Assembly (NCBI RefSeq): GCF_012103215.1
Contig: NZ_JAAVNE010000038.1
Coordinates: 1-54,985 of the forward strand
DNA: 54,985 bases
Reading direction: 5' to 3'
DNA from: Falsiroseomonas selenitidurans
GTDB taxonomy: Bacteria > Pseudomonadota > Alphaproteobacteria > Acetobacterales > Acetobacteraceae
Shown piece after piece: positions 1 to 7,773 of the stretch. The translations under genes were made by a program, and so were the position numbers. Each line of letters starts with the position of its first letter. Position 1 is the first letter of the stretch. A model generated the notes under the pieces. It ran no database searches. It was not told the origin of the DNA and was given only the letters and a program-made list of their open reading frames with translations.

Positions 1-374
1 GCGGCGACAGCCTGGGCCGGGGGAGGCGTCATCGCTGGCGGTGGAGCAGGCGTCAGCGCCTGGGGCGGCGGCGGGCTCGGCAGGTCCGGGGGCGGCGGCG
101 TGCCGGCGGCCGGGGCCTCGGCCAATGGATCGGGCGCCGCATCGGCGGCGGCGGCATCCGGCGCGCCGGCCGGCGCCAGGGGGTCGGGCGCCACCGCGTC
201 CAGGCTGCCACCGCCCCCGCCGGCCATGCCGCCGGACAGCCCCACCACCAGCCCGCCGCTGCCGGCCGGCATGCTCAGCGGCGCCGGGCGCAGCATCAGC
301 AGGGCGAGGCCCGCATGCAGCGCCAGCGCCACGCCCCAGGCGGCGGGGTGGACGGCCCGAGGCTCCCTCACCAT
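1..374 (-). CDS. tonB: Energy transducer TonB, N-terminal part (cut by window edge)
   Basis: Visible are about 124 residues: a short basic N-terminus (MVREPRAVHPAAWG), one membrane anchor (about residues 15-29, VALALHAGLALLML) and then a long Pro/Ala/Gly-rich stretch. This is the architecture of TonB, which spans the periplasm and passes proton-motive energy from ExbB-ExbD to outer-membrane receptors. The conserved C-terminal TonB domain lies outside the window. The ATG sits two bases after the exbD stop codon, so it is the last visible gene of the exbB-exbD-tonB operon and probably translationally coupled. Identity rests on anchor, proline-rich spacer and neighbours, since the diagnostic domain cannot be seen. 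Confidence 0.82.
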   Translation of the reverse strand, partial: MVREPRAVHPAAWGVALALHAGLALLMLRPAPLSMPAGSGGLVVGLSGGMAGGGGGSLDAVAPDPLAPAGAPDAAAADAAPDPLAEAPAAGTPPPPDLPSPPPPQALTPAPPPAMTPPPAQAVA

Positions 375-376
375 GG

Positions 377-799
<423 letters not shown>

Positions 800-802
800 G
801 CG

Positions 803-1477
803 CTATTCCGCCGCCATGCGGGCGCGGCTGGCGCCGGCCAGGCCCAGGCGGCGCGAAAGCCGTTCCGCCGCCCCCTGCGCCGCACCCCGCGCCTCGCCCA
901 GCATGGCGGACAGGCGGTTGAAGGCGAGCGCCGCCGGGATCGCCGCGACCAGCCCGAGCGCCGTGGCGAACAGCGCCTCCGCGATGCCGGGGGCGACGGC
1001 GGCCAGGCTGGTGTTGCCGCTGCGGGCGATGGCGGTGAAGGCGTTCATGATGCCCCAGACCGTGCCGAACAGCCCGATGAAAGGGGCCGTCGCGGCGACG
1101 CTGGCCAGCAGCGGCAGGCCGCGCCGGGCGGCGGCGATGCGTTCCACCACGGCCAGCCGGGCGGCGCTGGCGATGTGGTGGCGGCGCTCCGCCGGCGGTT
1201 CGCCTGCCACCTCCCGCGCCGCGTGCTCGGCGGCGACCAGCACCTCGGCCCAGGCATTGTCGCGCGCGGGGGGGGAGCCATCCTCGGCGAAGCGGCGCAG
1301 CGCGCGGGCGTCCCGCGCCAGGCGGCGGAAGCGCAGCGCGCGGTCCAGCGCCATGGCCCAGACCGCGACGGAGGCGAAGACCAGCATCAGCATCACCGCG
1401 CGCACCACCCAGTCGGCCGCCAGGAACAGGCCGATGGGGGACAGGTCGTGCGCGGGCGGCAGGGCGGCGGGGTCCAT
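803..1477 (-). CDS. exbB: MotA/TolQ/ExbB proton channel family protein
   Basis: A protein of 224 residues with three membrane segments in the ExbB/TolQ pattern: about 22-44, a cytoplasmic loop, then 119-146 and 158-185. The second and third carry the typical small-residue-rich channel motifs (ATAPFIGLFGTVWGIM and GIAEALFATALGLVAAIPA). It forms the inner-membrane proton channel that energises TonB through ExbD. The start lies four bases after the stop of the upstream periplasmic protein gene, so the four genes form one tight minus-strand transcript. TolQ is the main alternative, as for exbD. Confidence 0.9.
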   Translation of the reverse strand: MDPAALPPAHDLSPIGLFLAADWVVRAVMLMLVFASVAVWAMALDRALRFRRLARDARALRRFAEDGSPPARDNAWAEVLVAAEHAAREVAGEPPAERRHHIASAARLAVVERIAAARRGLPLLASVAATAPFIGLFGTVWGIMNAFTAIARSGNTSLAAVAPGIAEALFATALGLVAAIPAALAFNRLSAMLGEARGAAQGAAERLSRRLGLAGASRARMAAE

Positions 1478-1481
1478 GGCG

Positions 1482-1949
1482 CTACAGACCGAAGCGGATG
1501 CCGGCGCGGCTGGACGGGGCCAGGCGGTCGGCGCATTGCGCCACCTCCTCGCCGCCGATCCGGCAGGCCAGCACGTCGTTCACCAGCAGCCGGCCGATCC
1601 GCTCGCAGGGCAGGCCGGCGAGGTCGAACAGGCGGACGGCGGTGCGCCCGGCGCCGATCGGGGCGAGTTCCACCGCGGCGCGGCGGGCGATCTGGCCATC
1701 GGCGCCGAACACCACCAGGTCCAGGCGCAGGGTCGCGATGGCGGCAGCCCCCGGTGCGTCATTGGCCAGCACCATCCACACGCGGCAGCCCTCGGCGGCG
1801 CCGGCCACCGTCTCCAGCCGGTTCAACTCCAGCGGCAGGCTTGGCTGGGCCGCGGGCTGGGCTGCCGATTGGGCCCGGGCGGGGGGGGCGGCAAGCCATG
1901 CGGACGCCATCGCGCCCAGCGCGGCGGCGGCCAGCTTCGCGAAAGCCAT
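1482..1949 (-). CDS. Periplasmic protein of unknown function, first gene of the exbBD-tonB operon
   Basis: I chose the ATG at 1949 because AGAAGG lies about 10 bases upstream and the product then begins with a clean signal peptide (MAFAKLAAAALGAM..., cleavage after PPARA). An upstream ATG at 1985 would add 12 uncharacteristic residues. The mature part (about 130 residues) has four cysteines (EGCRVW, GLPCER, VLACRI, VAQCAD), which could form two disulfides in the periplasm. I do not recognise a named domain. Its position ahead of exbB, with only four bases between them, suggests a role in or co-regulation with TonB-dependent uptake. That is inference. Confidence 0.72.
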   Translation of the reverse strand: MAFAKLAAAALGAMASAWLAAPPARAQSAAQPAAQPSLPLELNRLETVAGAAEGCRVWMVLANDAPGAAAIATLRLDLVVFGADGQIARRAAVELAPIGAGRTAVRLFDLAGLPCERIGRLLVNDVLACRIGGEEVAQCADRLAPSSRAGIRFGL

Positions 1950-1987
1950 GCGGGAAATCCCTTCTGTCCGGCGCATGCATGGCATAT

Positions 1988-2004
1988 TTGCGAATGACTC
2001 GCAA
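1988..2004. promoter_or_regulatory. Fur-like palindromic operator candidate
   Basis: The sequence TTGCGA-ATGAC-TCGCAA is a perfect 6+6 inverted repeat with a 5-base spacer, in a locally AT-richer stretch about 40 bases upstream of the first gene of the exbBD-tonB operon. Its core GCGAATGACTCGC resembles GAATGATTC-type Fur boxes. The position fits an iron-responsive operator for TonB energisation genes. Binding by Fur rather than another repressor is inference from resemblance and context. Confidence 0.5.
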
Positions 2005-2162
2005 TCACATGGCTTCGCGCCGGGTCCGGGCGCGATCCATCGCCCGCTTCTGGCCGCGGCGCCGCGAAGCCGCTAGAAGCGCGGGTCCGGGCGTCCGGCC
2101 CGGCAAGCCGCGCGTGGCGACATGCCGCGCCGGCGCAGGAAACGCGCAGCAGGACCCGCCCG

Positions 2163-4019
2163 ATGCCCCAGTACCGCAGCCGCACCACCACCCATGGCCG
2201 CAACATGGCCGGCGCGCGTGGGCTGTGGCGCGCCACCGGCATGAAGGATGGCGATTTCGGCAAGCCCATCATCGCCGTGGTCAACAGCTTCACGCAATTC
2301 GTCCCCGGCCATGTCCATCTGAAGGACCTCGGCCAGCTGGTGGCGCGCCAGATCGAGGCGGCCGGCGGCGTCGCCAAGGAATTCAACACCATCGCGGTGG
2401 ATGACGGCATCGCCATGGGGCATGACGGCATGCTCTACAGCCTGCCGTCCCGCGACCTGATCGCCGACAGCGTGGAGTACATGGTCAACGCGCATTGCGC
2501 GGACGCCATGGTCTGCATCTCCAACTGCGACAAGATCACGCCGGGCATGCTGATGGCGGCGATGCGGCTGAACGTGCCGACCATCTTCGTCTCCGGCGGG
2601 CCGATGGAAGCCGGCAAGGTGGTGCATCGCGGCCAGAAGCGCAGCGTGGACCTGATCGACGCCATGATCGCCGCCGCCGACCCCACGGTGACGGATGCCG
2701 AGGTCGAGGTGATCGAACGCTCCGCCTGCCCGACCTGCGGGTCCTGCTCCGGCATGTTCACCGCCAATTCGATGAACTGCCTGACCGAGGCGCTGGGCCT
2801 GGCGCTGCCCGGCAACGGCACGGTGGTGGCCACCCATGCCGACCGCAAGCGGCTTTTCCTGGAGGCCGGGCGGCGGATCGTCGAGATCACGCGCCGGCAC
2901 TACGAGACGGAGGATTTCGCCGTCCTGCCGCGCAACATCGCGACGCGCACGGCCTTCGAGAATGCGATGACGCTGGACATCGCCATGGGCGGGTCCACCA
3001 ACACGGTGCTGCACCTGCTGGCCGCGGCGCATGAGGGCGGCGTCGATTTCACCATGACGGACATCGACCGCCTGTCGCGCCGCGTGCCGGTGCTGTGCAA
3101 GGTCGCCCCCTCCGTCGCCAATGTGCATGTCGAGGACGTGCACCGCGCCGGCGGCATCATGGGCATCCTGGGCGAGCTGGATCGGGCCGGGCTGATCGAC
3201 ACCTCGGTCAGCCGCGTCGACGCGCCGACGCTGGCGGAAGCCCTGGCGCAATGGGATGTGACGCGCACCGCCGATGACGGCGTGCTGGAATTCTTCAAGG
3301 CCGCGCCGGGCGGCGTGCCGACGCAGGTGGCCTTCAGCCAGGCCGAGCGCTGGGAGAGCCTGGACACGGACCGTGAGAAGGGCGTGATCCGGTCGCCCGA
3401 CCATGCCTTCTCGGCCGATGGCGGGTTGGCGGTGCTGGCCGGCAACATCGCCGCCGAGGGCTGCATCGTGAAGACCGCCGGCGTCGATGCCTCCATCCTC
3501 ACCTTCACCGGCCCGGCCCGCGTGTTCGAGAGCCAGGACGCGGCGGTGGACGGCATCCTCGGCGGCAAGGTGGTGGCCGGCGACGTGGTGGTGGTGCGCT
3601 ACGAAGGGCCCCGCGGCGGGCCCGGCATGCAGGAGATGCTGTACCCGACCAGCTACCTGAAGTCGAAGGGGCTGGGAAAGGTCTGCGCCCTGGTCACCGA
3701 TGGCCGCTTCTCCGGCGGTTCCTCCGGCCTGTCGATCGGCCATCTCTCGCCGGAAGCGGCGGAAGGCGGGCCGATCGGGCTGGTGGAGGATGGCGACATC
3801 ATCGAGATCGACATCCCCGGCCGCCGGATCGAGCTGAAGGTGGAGGCGGCCGAGATGGCCCGCCGTCGCGCCGCGATGGAAGCGAAGGGGGAGGCCGCCT
3901 GGCAGCCCGCCAGCCCGCGCAAGCGCCAGGTCTCCACGGCGTTGCGCGCCTATGCGGCGATGGCGACCAGCGCCGCGCGGGGCGCGGTGCGGGACCTGTC
4001 GACGCTGCGGCGCGGCTGA
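2163..4019 (+). CDS. ilvD: Dihydroxy-acid dehydratase
   Basis: A full-length 618-residue enzyme of the E. coli IlvD type. It dehydrates 2,3-dihydroxy-isovalerate and 2,3-dihydroxy-3-methylvalerate to the 2-oxo acids, the penultimate step to valine, isoleucine and leucine. Iron-sulfur ligands are in SNCDKITPG (C122) and CPTCGSCSGMF (C195). The C-terminal TDGRFSGGSSGLSIGH carries the catalytic serine region. The VVNSFTQFVPGH segment has no extra cysteine, as in the oxygen-sensitive [4Fe-4S] enzymes. An AGGA lies 8-9 bases before the ATG. It stands alone, divergent from the exb operon; no ilvBNC genes are in the window. Confidence 0.97.
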   Translation: MPQYRSRTTTHGRNMAGARGLWRATGMKDGDFGKPIIAVVNSFTQFVPGHVHLKDLGQLVARQIEAAGGVAKEFNTIAVDDGIAMGHDGMLYSLPSRDLIADSVEYMVNAHCADAMVCISNCDKITPGMLMAAMRLNVPTIFVSGGPMEAGKVVHRGQKRSVDLIDAMIAAADPTVTDAEVEVIERSACPTCGSCSGMFTANSMNCLTEALGLALPGNGTVVATHADRKRLFLEAGRRIVEITRRHYETEDFAVLPRNIATRTAFENAMTLDIAMGGSTNTVLHLLAAAHEGGVDFTMTDIDRLSRRVPVLCKVAPSVANVHVEDVHRAGGIMGILGELDRAGLIDTSVSRVDAPTLAEALAQWDVTRTADDGVLEFFKAAPGGVPTQVAFSQAERWESLDTDREKGVIRSPDHAFSADGGLAVLAGNIAAEGCIVKTAGVDASILTFTGPARVFESQDAAVDGILGGKVVAGDVVVVRYEGPRGGPGMQEMLYPTSYLKSKGLGKVCALVTDGRFSGGSSGLSIGHLSPEAAEGGPIGLVEDGDIIEIDIPGRRIELKVEAAEMARRRAAMEAKGEAAWQPASPRKRQVSTALRAYAAMATSAARGAVRDLSTLRRG

Positions 4020-4050
4020 GGCAGGGCCGGTCGGGCGGCAACGCCAGAAA

Positions 4051-4083
4051 CCCCCTTCCCCGGCCGTGAAGGGGGGAAGGGGG
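4051..4083. terminator. Hairpin downstream of ilvD
   Basis: CCCCCTTCCCC (4051-4061) pairs perfectly with GGGGAAGGGGG (4073-4083), an 11-bp stem around an 11-base loop, about 30 bases after the ilvD stop and between convergent genes. There is no U-run, so termination is inferred from position. Similar C/T-rich hairpins occur at 15717 and 49246. Confidence 0.5.
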
Positions 4084-4188
4084 CTGGGGTTCAGGCGGCC
4101 ATCGCCTCGCGGCGGCCATCCTGTCGGTCGGGAGGATCGCGCCCGCCTCGTCCTTCCCCACAGGGAGCCGGGCGTGGCGGGCCGCGGA

Positions 4189-4401
4189 TCAGCCGAAGAC
4201 GGCGGCGGACTGGCGCATCTGGCTTTCGCGGATGATGCGCTCATGCCCGTCGCGGCTGTTCTTCACGCGGTATTCGCGGTCGGCCGCATCATTCGGCAAT
4301 TGCCGCACGACGGTATAGGCGCCGGGGGGCGCGGAACCATCGTAGCGGCCGGGCACGAATTCGATGTGCTGGCCCACGGTGTAGCGATGCTTCGGCGGCA
4401 T
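4189..4401 (-). CDS. Small conserved-looking hypothetical protein (70 aa)
   Basis: A 70-residue soluble protein starting MPPKHRYTVGQHIEFV and containing PPGAYTVVRQLP and EYRVKNSRDGHERIIRESQ. Short beta-strand-like segments and many charged residues suggest a small SH3-like or beta-barrel fold, but I recognise no named family. AGGAGAG lies about 6 bases before the ATG. It follows the 51-residue gene at 4441-4596 with a 39-base gap on the same strand, downstream of the cold shock gene. Expression with those genes is possible but unproved. Confidence 0.72.
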   Translation of the reverse strand: MPPKHRYTVGQHIEFVPGRYDGSAPPGAYTVVRQLPNDAADREYRVKNSRDGHERIIRESQMRQSAAVFG

Positions 4402-4440
4402 GGCGTCTCTCCTCGCGCTGGGGCGGGGGCTGCGCGCCCG

Positions 4441-4596
4441 TCAGCCGATCAGATCGAGGACGATCCGTCGGATCTCGTCCCGCGTCAGGCCGGAAACCAG
4501 GGGCTCCCGCGTCGCGGTGGGGCCGGAAGTCTGCTCCGGCAGCATGGACCCGTTGGTGTTGAGCTGGGTCGGGGCTCGGTCGTTCGAAATATGCAC
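4441..4596 (-). CDS. Very small hypothetical protein (51 aa), GTG start
   Basis: An open frame of 51 residues with a GTG start preceded by AAAGGACAC. The C-terminal part (PLVSGLTRDEIRRIVLDLIG) looks like an amphipathic helix with a conserved-style ending. The middle is Pro/Thr-rich and unstructured, with an internal Met at LPEQTSG. Codon third positions are mostly G/C in this frame, as in real genes here, and no other frame or strand gives a sensible product. It lies between cspA and the 70-residue gene, on the same strand. Function unknown. An internal ATG start giving 34 residues is the alternative. Confidence 0.5.
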   Translation of the reverse strand: MHISNDRAPTQLNTNGSMLPEQTSGPTATREPLVSGLTRDEIRRIVLDLIG

Positions 4597-4742
4597 TGTG
4601 TCCTTTGCGCAGTCGCGGCGCTGCCGTGCTGCGGAGTCTGGTTGGAAGGCGCGGCGCCGCGGGCGGGCCGTGCCGGTTGCGCACCCGGCCTATCCGGGGG
4701 CGCTCGGCCGGCGGGGCGGATGCCCGCGCCGGTCAGGCGATG

Positions 4743-4762
4743 GGGACGGCCGAGGCCGTCCC
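4743..4762 (-). terminator. Hairpin after the cold shock gene
   Basis: GGGACGGCC and GGCCGTCCC form a perfect 9-bp stem with a two-base loop (or 8 bp with a CTCG tetraloop on the transcript), ending 7 bases past the cspA stop codon. No U-run follows, so it may equally be a 3' stabiliser of the short cold shock mRNA. Confidence 0.5.
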
Positions 4763-4769
4763 GCTCGGT

Positions 4770-4976
4770 TCAGGCGCGCTTCAGGTTGCCGGCAGAGGTC
4801 TTGCCCTGCTGGCCGTGCTGCAGCTCATACTCCAGCTTGTCGCCTTCGCGCGGCTCCTGCAGGCCCGAGCGCTGGACGTCGGAGATGTGCAGGAACACGT
4901 CCTTGGAGCCATCTTCCGGCTGGATGAAGCCGTAGCCCTTGGTCGCGTTGAACCACTTGACGGTGCCGATCGGCAT
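4770..4976 (-). CDS. Cold shock protein, CspA family
   Basis: A single cold shock domain of 68 residues, beginning MPIGTVKWFNATKGYGFIQ. Both RNA-binding motifs are intact: RNP1 KGYGFIQP and RNP2 DVFLHISDV. The product is an RNA/ssDNA chaperone acting in the cytoplasm. The 270-base stretch upstream without a gene could hold a long structured 5' leader, common in this family. Whether this copy is cold-induced cannot be read from the sequence. A strong hairpin follows the stop codon. Confidence 0.96.
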   Translation of the reverse strand: MPIGTVKWFNATKGYGFIQPEDGSKDVFLHISDVQRSGLQEPREGDKLEYELQHGQQGKTSAGNLKRA

Positions 4977-5248
4977 GTTGGAATCCGCTTCGTAACTAAA
5001 GACCGCTCCGCGACATTGCCAAGCGGATCAGGCTTTGAGGGGAAACGGACACCAGGCTCGGCGCTCGATCGGAGCAGGGAGAGCAGGCCGAACCAAACAA
5101 GGCTGACCGGCCTCATATGCGCCCCCCACCCCGGTTCTGCAACCCAAATCGGTGTTTTCTCGCGCCATCCGGGCAGCATGGGTGATTCCGTCGCGCCCGC
5201 GGATGGCCTAGTCTCGCGCCAGGCGCGAAGACGGGAAGGCCTGTGGTC
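4977..5248. other. Divergent intergenic region, no gene seen
   Basis: This stretch separates the leftward cold shock gene from the rightward 428-residue gene. It is somewhat less GC-rich near 4985-5030 (CGTAACTAAAGACC), where a cspA promoter and leader could lie. I could not identify a convincing -35/-10 pair, and no translation of either strand looks like protein. Confidence 0.4.
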
Positions 5249-6535
5249 ATGATGCAGCGAGCCGCCGCCCCGGCGGAGCCCGTCACGGAGGAGCCGGCGC
5301 TGCGCCTGCCGCCCGGGCCGCGCTTTGCCGCCGTCGGCGCCGAATTCGTCCGCGGCGCCGGCCTCGCCTCCGGCATCGAGCCGCGGCTGGCCGAACGCTT
5401 GGCGCTGATCGCGGAGGAGGTGCTGGCCGCCGCGCCGCCGCAGGCCGGCCTGGTCGGGCTGGCGCTGCGCGACCGCCGCCACGCGGTGCGGCTGGACGTG
5501 GAATTCACCTCGACCGAACTCGACCTCGCCGGTCTGGATCAGAGCCGCGTGCGCGACCTGGAGGATGGCGAGGATGTCGGGCTCTACTTGGCGGCGCGGC
5601 TGGCGGACCGCCTGACCACCGAGCCCGCCCGGCGCGGCGGCCTGGTGCTCGGCTTCGAGTTGGCGCGCAGCTACCCGCCCGCCCCGTCGGCCAGCGTGCC
5701 GGAGGCGCTGGGCCCGCTGGCCGGTCTGCCGGTGGACCCGGATGACGCGACCCTGGCGCTGCTGGTGGATTGGGCCGAGGCGGTGGGCGAAGGCGGCCCC
5801 GCCTTCCGCACCGCGCCGCGGGTGCTGGACCAGCGCCGGGTGGGCGATTTGTTCGCCCGCGTGGCACTGGATGCGCGGCGGCGGCCGGTGGGCGGCATCT
5901 TCTGGCAGCCCTTCGGCCGGCGGCTGATGGCCTTGTCCGGCCCGGCCCTGCTGCTGCCCGAAGGCGATGCCCGGCAGGCCCTGGCGGCGGCGCTGCTGGA
6001 GGCGGCGCTGGCCGCCCTGGCGCGCGGCGCCACCCAGGGCCTGGTGGTGCTGGAGCCGGCGCAGGTCCTGCCGGGGGCCTTCGAGGTGGTGGGCCACCTG
6101 CCGGGCGCCGCTGGCGGCCAGCATCCGGTGCTGTTCCGCGCCATGGAGGAAGACCCCGGCGGCATCGCCTGGGTTTCGCCGGGGCTGTCCGCCTGGGTCA
6201 CCGCCATGGTCCGGCGGCTCGGCCTCGGCCGGGATATCGAGGCGCCGCCGCCGCCGGCCCGGGCCCTGGGGGCCGCGATGGCGGCGGAGACCGACCGCGC
6301 CGCAGCGCGCGTCACGCTGCGGCCCCTGCTGGCCGCCGGCGATGCCGCCGCGGTGGCGGAGCGCAATGTCGCGCTGTTCCGCGGCCAGGGCTTCGCGCAG
6401 ATCCGCGCCCTGCTCGACCTCGGCCAGCCGGGCCACGCCGCCTTTGCCGAGGGGCTGATGCGGGCCGGGCTGGCGCCGGCGGCGCTGATCCCGGACGCGG
6501 CGGGCGACCTGCTGCTGCTGGCCGACGGGGCATGA
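5249..6535 (+). CDS. Two-domain protein: anti-sigma-factor-like HATPase remnant plus unknown C-terminal domain
   Basis: A 428-residue protein; I prefer the ATG at 5249 (GGGAAGG 9 bases upstream) over the GTG at 5243. Residues about 15-140 follow the layout of SpoIIAB/RsbW-type HATPases: a PGPRFAAVGAEFVRG start, an ERLALIAEEVL helix and a GEDVGLYLAARLADRL segment like the G2 region. The N-box asparagine is not seen, so ATP binding is doubtful. Residues about 160-428 are Ala/Leu-rich and may resemble an acyltransferase-like fold, but I recognise no family. It overlaps the next gene by four bases (ATGA), so the two are translationally coupled. The domain assignment is inference from pattern only. 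Confidence 0.6.
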   Translation: MMQRAAAPAEPVTEEPALRLPPGPRFAAVGAEFVRGAGLASGIEPRLAERLALIAEEVLAAAPPQAGLVGLALRDRRHAVRLDVEFTSTELDLAGLDQSRVRDLEDGEDVGLYLAARLADRLTTEPARRGGLVLGFELARSYPPAPSASVPEALGPLAGLPVDPDDATLALLVDWAEAVGEGGPAFRTAPRVLDQRRVGDLFARVALDARRRPVGGIFWQPFGRRLMALSGPALLLPEGDARQALAAALLEAALAALARGATQGLVVLEPAQVLPGAFEVVGHLPGAAGGQHPVLFRAMEEDPGGIAWVSPGLSAWVTAMVRRLGLGRDIEAPPPPARALGAAMAAETDRAAARVTLRPLLAAGDAAAVAERNVALFRGQGFAQIRALLDLGQPGHAAFAEGLMRAGLAPAALIPDAAGDLLLLADGA

Positions 6536-7644
6536 AGGCCTTCGCGCTGGAGCGACTGGTTCCGGCGCATGTGCGGGCCTTCGAGGCCTATGTGCCGGCG
6601 CCGCCGGACGACGTGCTGCTGCGCCGCTTCGGCGTGACGCATCTGCACCGGCTGAACAACAACGAGAATCCGCTGGGCCCGCCGCCGGCGGCGCGCGCGG
6701 TGCTGGCGCGCCGGGATGCGGGGGAGGCGGCGCTGTACCCGCAGGGCGATGGCTGGCACCTGCGCCGCACCCTGGCCCGGCATTTCGACCTGGAGCCGGA
6801 GCAGGTGATCCTCGGCAATGGCGCCAGCGAGGTCATCGCCTTCGTCATCAAGACCTTCTGCGAGCCGGGCGACAACATCCTGACCGCCGACCGCACCTTC
6901 GCCGTCTATGAATGGATGGCCAGCTTCTCCGGCATCGAGCCGCGCCTGGTGCCGCTGCTGGACCATGGCTTCGACGATGTGGGGATGCTGCGCGCGATCG
7001 AAGGCCGGACCCGCGTGGTGTTCCTGTGCAACCCGAACAACCCGACCGGCAGCTGGTGGGACCACGCGCGTCTGGCCCGCTTCCTGGCCGCGGTGGACGG
7101 CCGCGCCATCGTGGTGGTGGACGAGGCCTATGCCGAATTCGCCGAGGCGCCCGGCTTCCCGGACAGCTTCGCGCTGATGCGGCAGCACCCCAACCTGGTG
7201 GTGTTCCGCAGCTTCTCGAAGATGTGGGGGCTGGCGGGGCTGCGCATCGGCTGGATGGCGGCCAGCCCGCCGGTGGCGGCCATGGTCCGCAAGACCAGCA
7301 TCAGCTACAGCGTGAACCTGCTGGCCCTGGAAGCGGCGCGGGCGACGGTGTGGGACCTGGCGCATATCGCGGCGACGCAGGCCCATTGCCGCGCCATGCG
7401 GGCCGGGCTGGCGGCGCTGGCCGGGCGGCTGGGGCTGGAGATGCTGGGCGGCATCGGCAATTTCGCCATGCTGCGCATGCCCATCCCGGACACGGTGGTG
7501 CATCGGCGGCTGATGGCGCGCGGCGTCATGGCCCGCGCCATGACCAGCTTCCGCTACGCCGGCTGGCTGCGCGTGTCCTTCGGCGACGCCGAAGCCATGG
7601 CGGCCTTCGCCGCGGCGCTGGAGGCGGTGCTGGCCGAAGGCTGA
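6532..7644 (+). CDS. PLP-dependent aminotransferase, histidinol-phosphate aminotransferase (HisC) type
   Basis: A class I/II aminotransferase of 370 residues. Visible landmarks are LNNNENPLGPP (residues 41-51), YPQGDGWHLRRTLA, the FLCNPNNPTGSWW loop, VVVDEAY (D197 and Y200 contact the cofactor), SFSKMWGLAGLRIGW (K230 binds PLP) and the C-terminal LRVSFG. This is the HisC/CobD-like set. Sequence alone does not separate histidinol-phosphate from aromatic or other amino-acid substrates, and no his genes are near. It is coupled by ATGA overlap to the HATPase-like gene, an unusual partner that may hint at a special role. A perfect hairpin follows. Confidence 0.88.
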   Translation: MKAFALERLVPAHVRAFEAYVPAPPDDVLLRRFGVTHLHRLNNNENPLGPPPAARAVLARRDAGEAALYPQGDGWHLRRTLARHFDLEPEQVILGNGASEVIAFVIKTFCEPGDNILTADRTFAVYEWMASFSGIEPRLVPLLDHGFDDVGMLRAIEGRTRVVFLCNPNNPTGSWWDHARLARFLAAVDGRAIVVVDEAYAEFAEAPGFPDSFALMRQHPNLVVFRSFSKMWGLAGLRIGWMAASPPVAAMVRKTSISYSVNLLALEAARATVWDLAHIAATQAHCRAMRAGLAALAGRLGLEMLGGIGNFAMLRMPIPDTVVHRRLMARGVMARAMTSFRYAGWLRVSFGDAEAMAAFAAALEAVLAEG

Positions 7645-7662
7645 GCCGGGCCCAGAGCGATA

Positions 7663-7690
7663 TGCGTTCAGATGGAAACATCTGAACGCA
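7663..7690. terminator. Perfect 12-bp hairpin with GAAA loop
   Basis: TGCGTTCAGATG, GAAA, CATCTGAACGCA: a 12-bp stem with no mismatch and a very stable GNRA tetraloop, 18 bases after the aminotransferase stop. No T-run follows on either side. Its moderate GC content contrasts with its surroundings, as expected for a repeated palindromic (REP-like) element doubling as terminator between convergent genes. Confidence 0.6.
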
Positions 7691-7773
7691 GCCTGCCTGG
7701 CGGCGCCGCGCCATCGGCGGCCTGCCATCCGGCGGCCCTGCCCGGCCCGGATGGCGCCTGACCCGGCCCGGCA

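Noticed and set aside
2010..2162. Attenuator or riboswitch before ilvD
   Set aside because: No leader peptide rich in branched-chain residues and no conserved aptamer pattern could be recognised.
2073..4244. Long minus-strand frame opposite ilvD
   Set aside because: His/Arg/Gln-rich product typical of the antisense of a GC-rich gene; ilvD on the plus strand is unmistakable.
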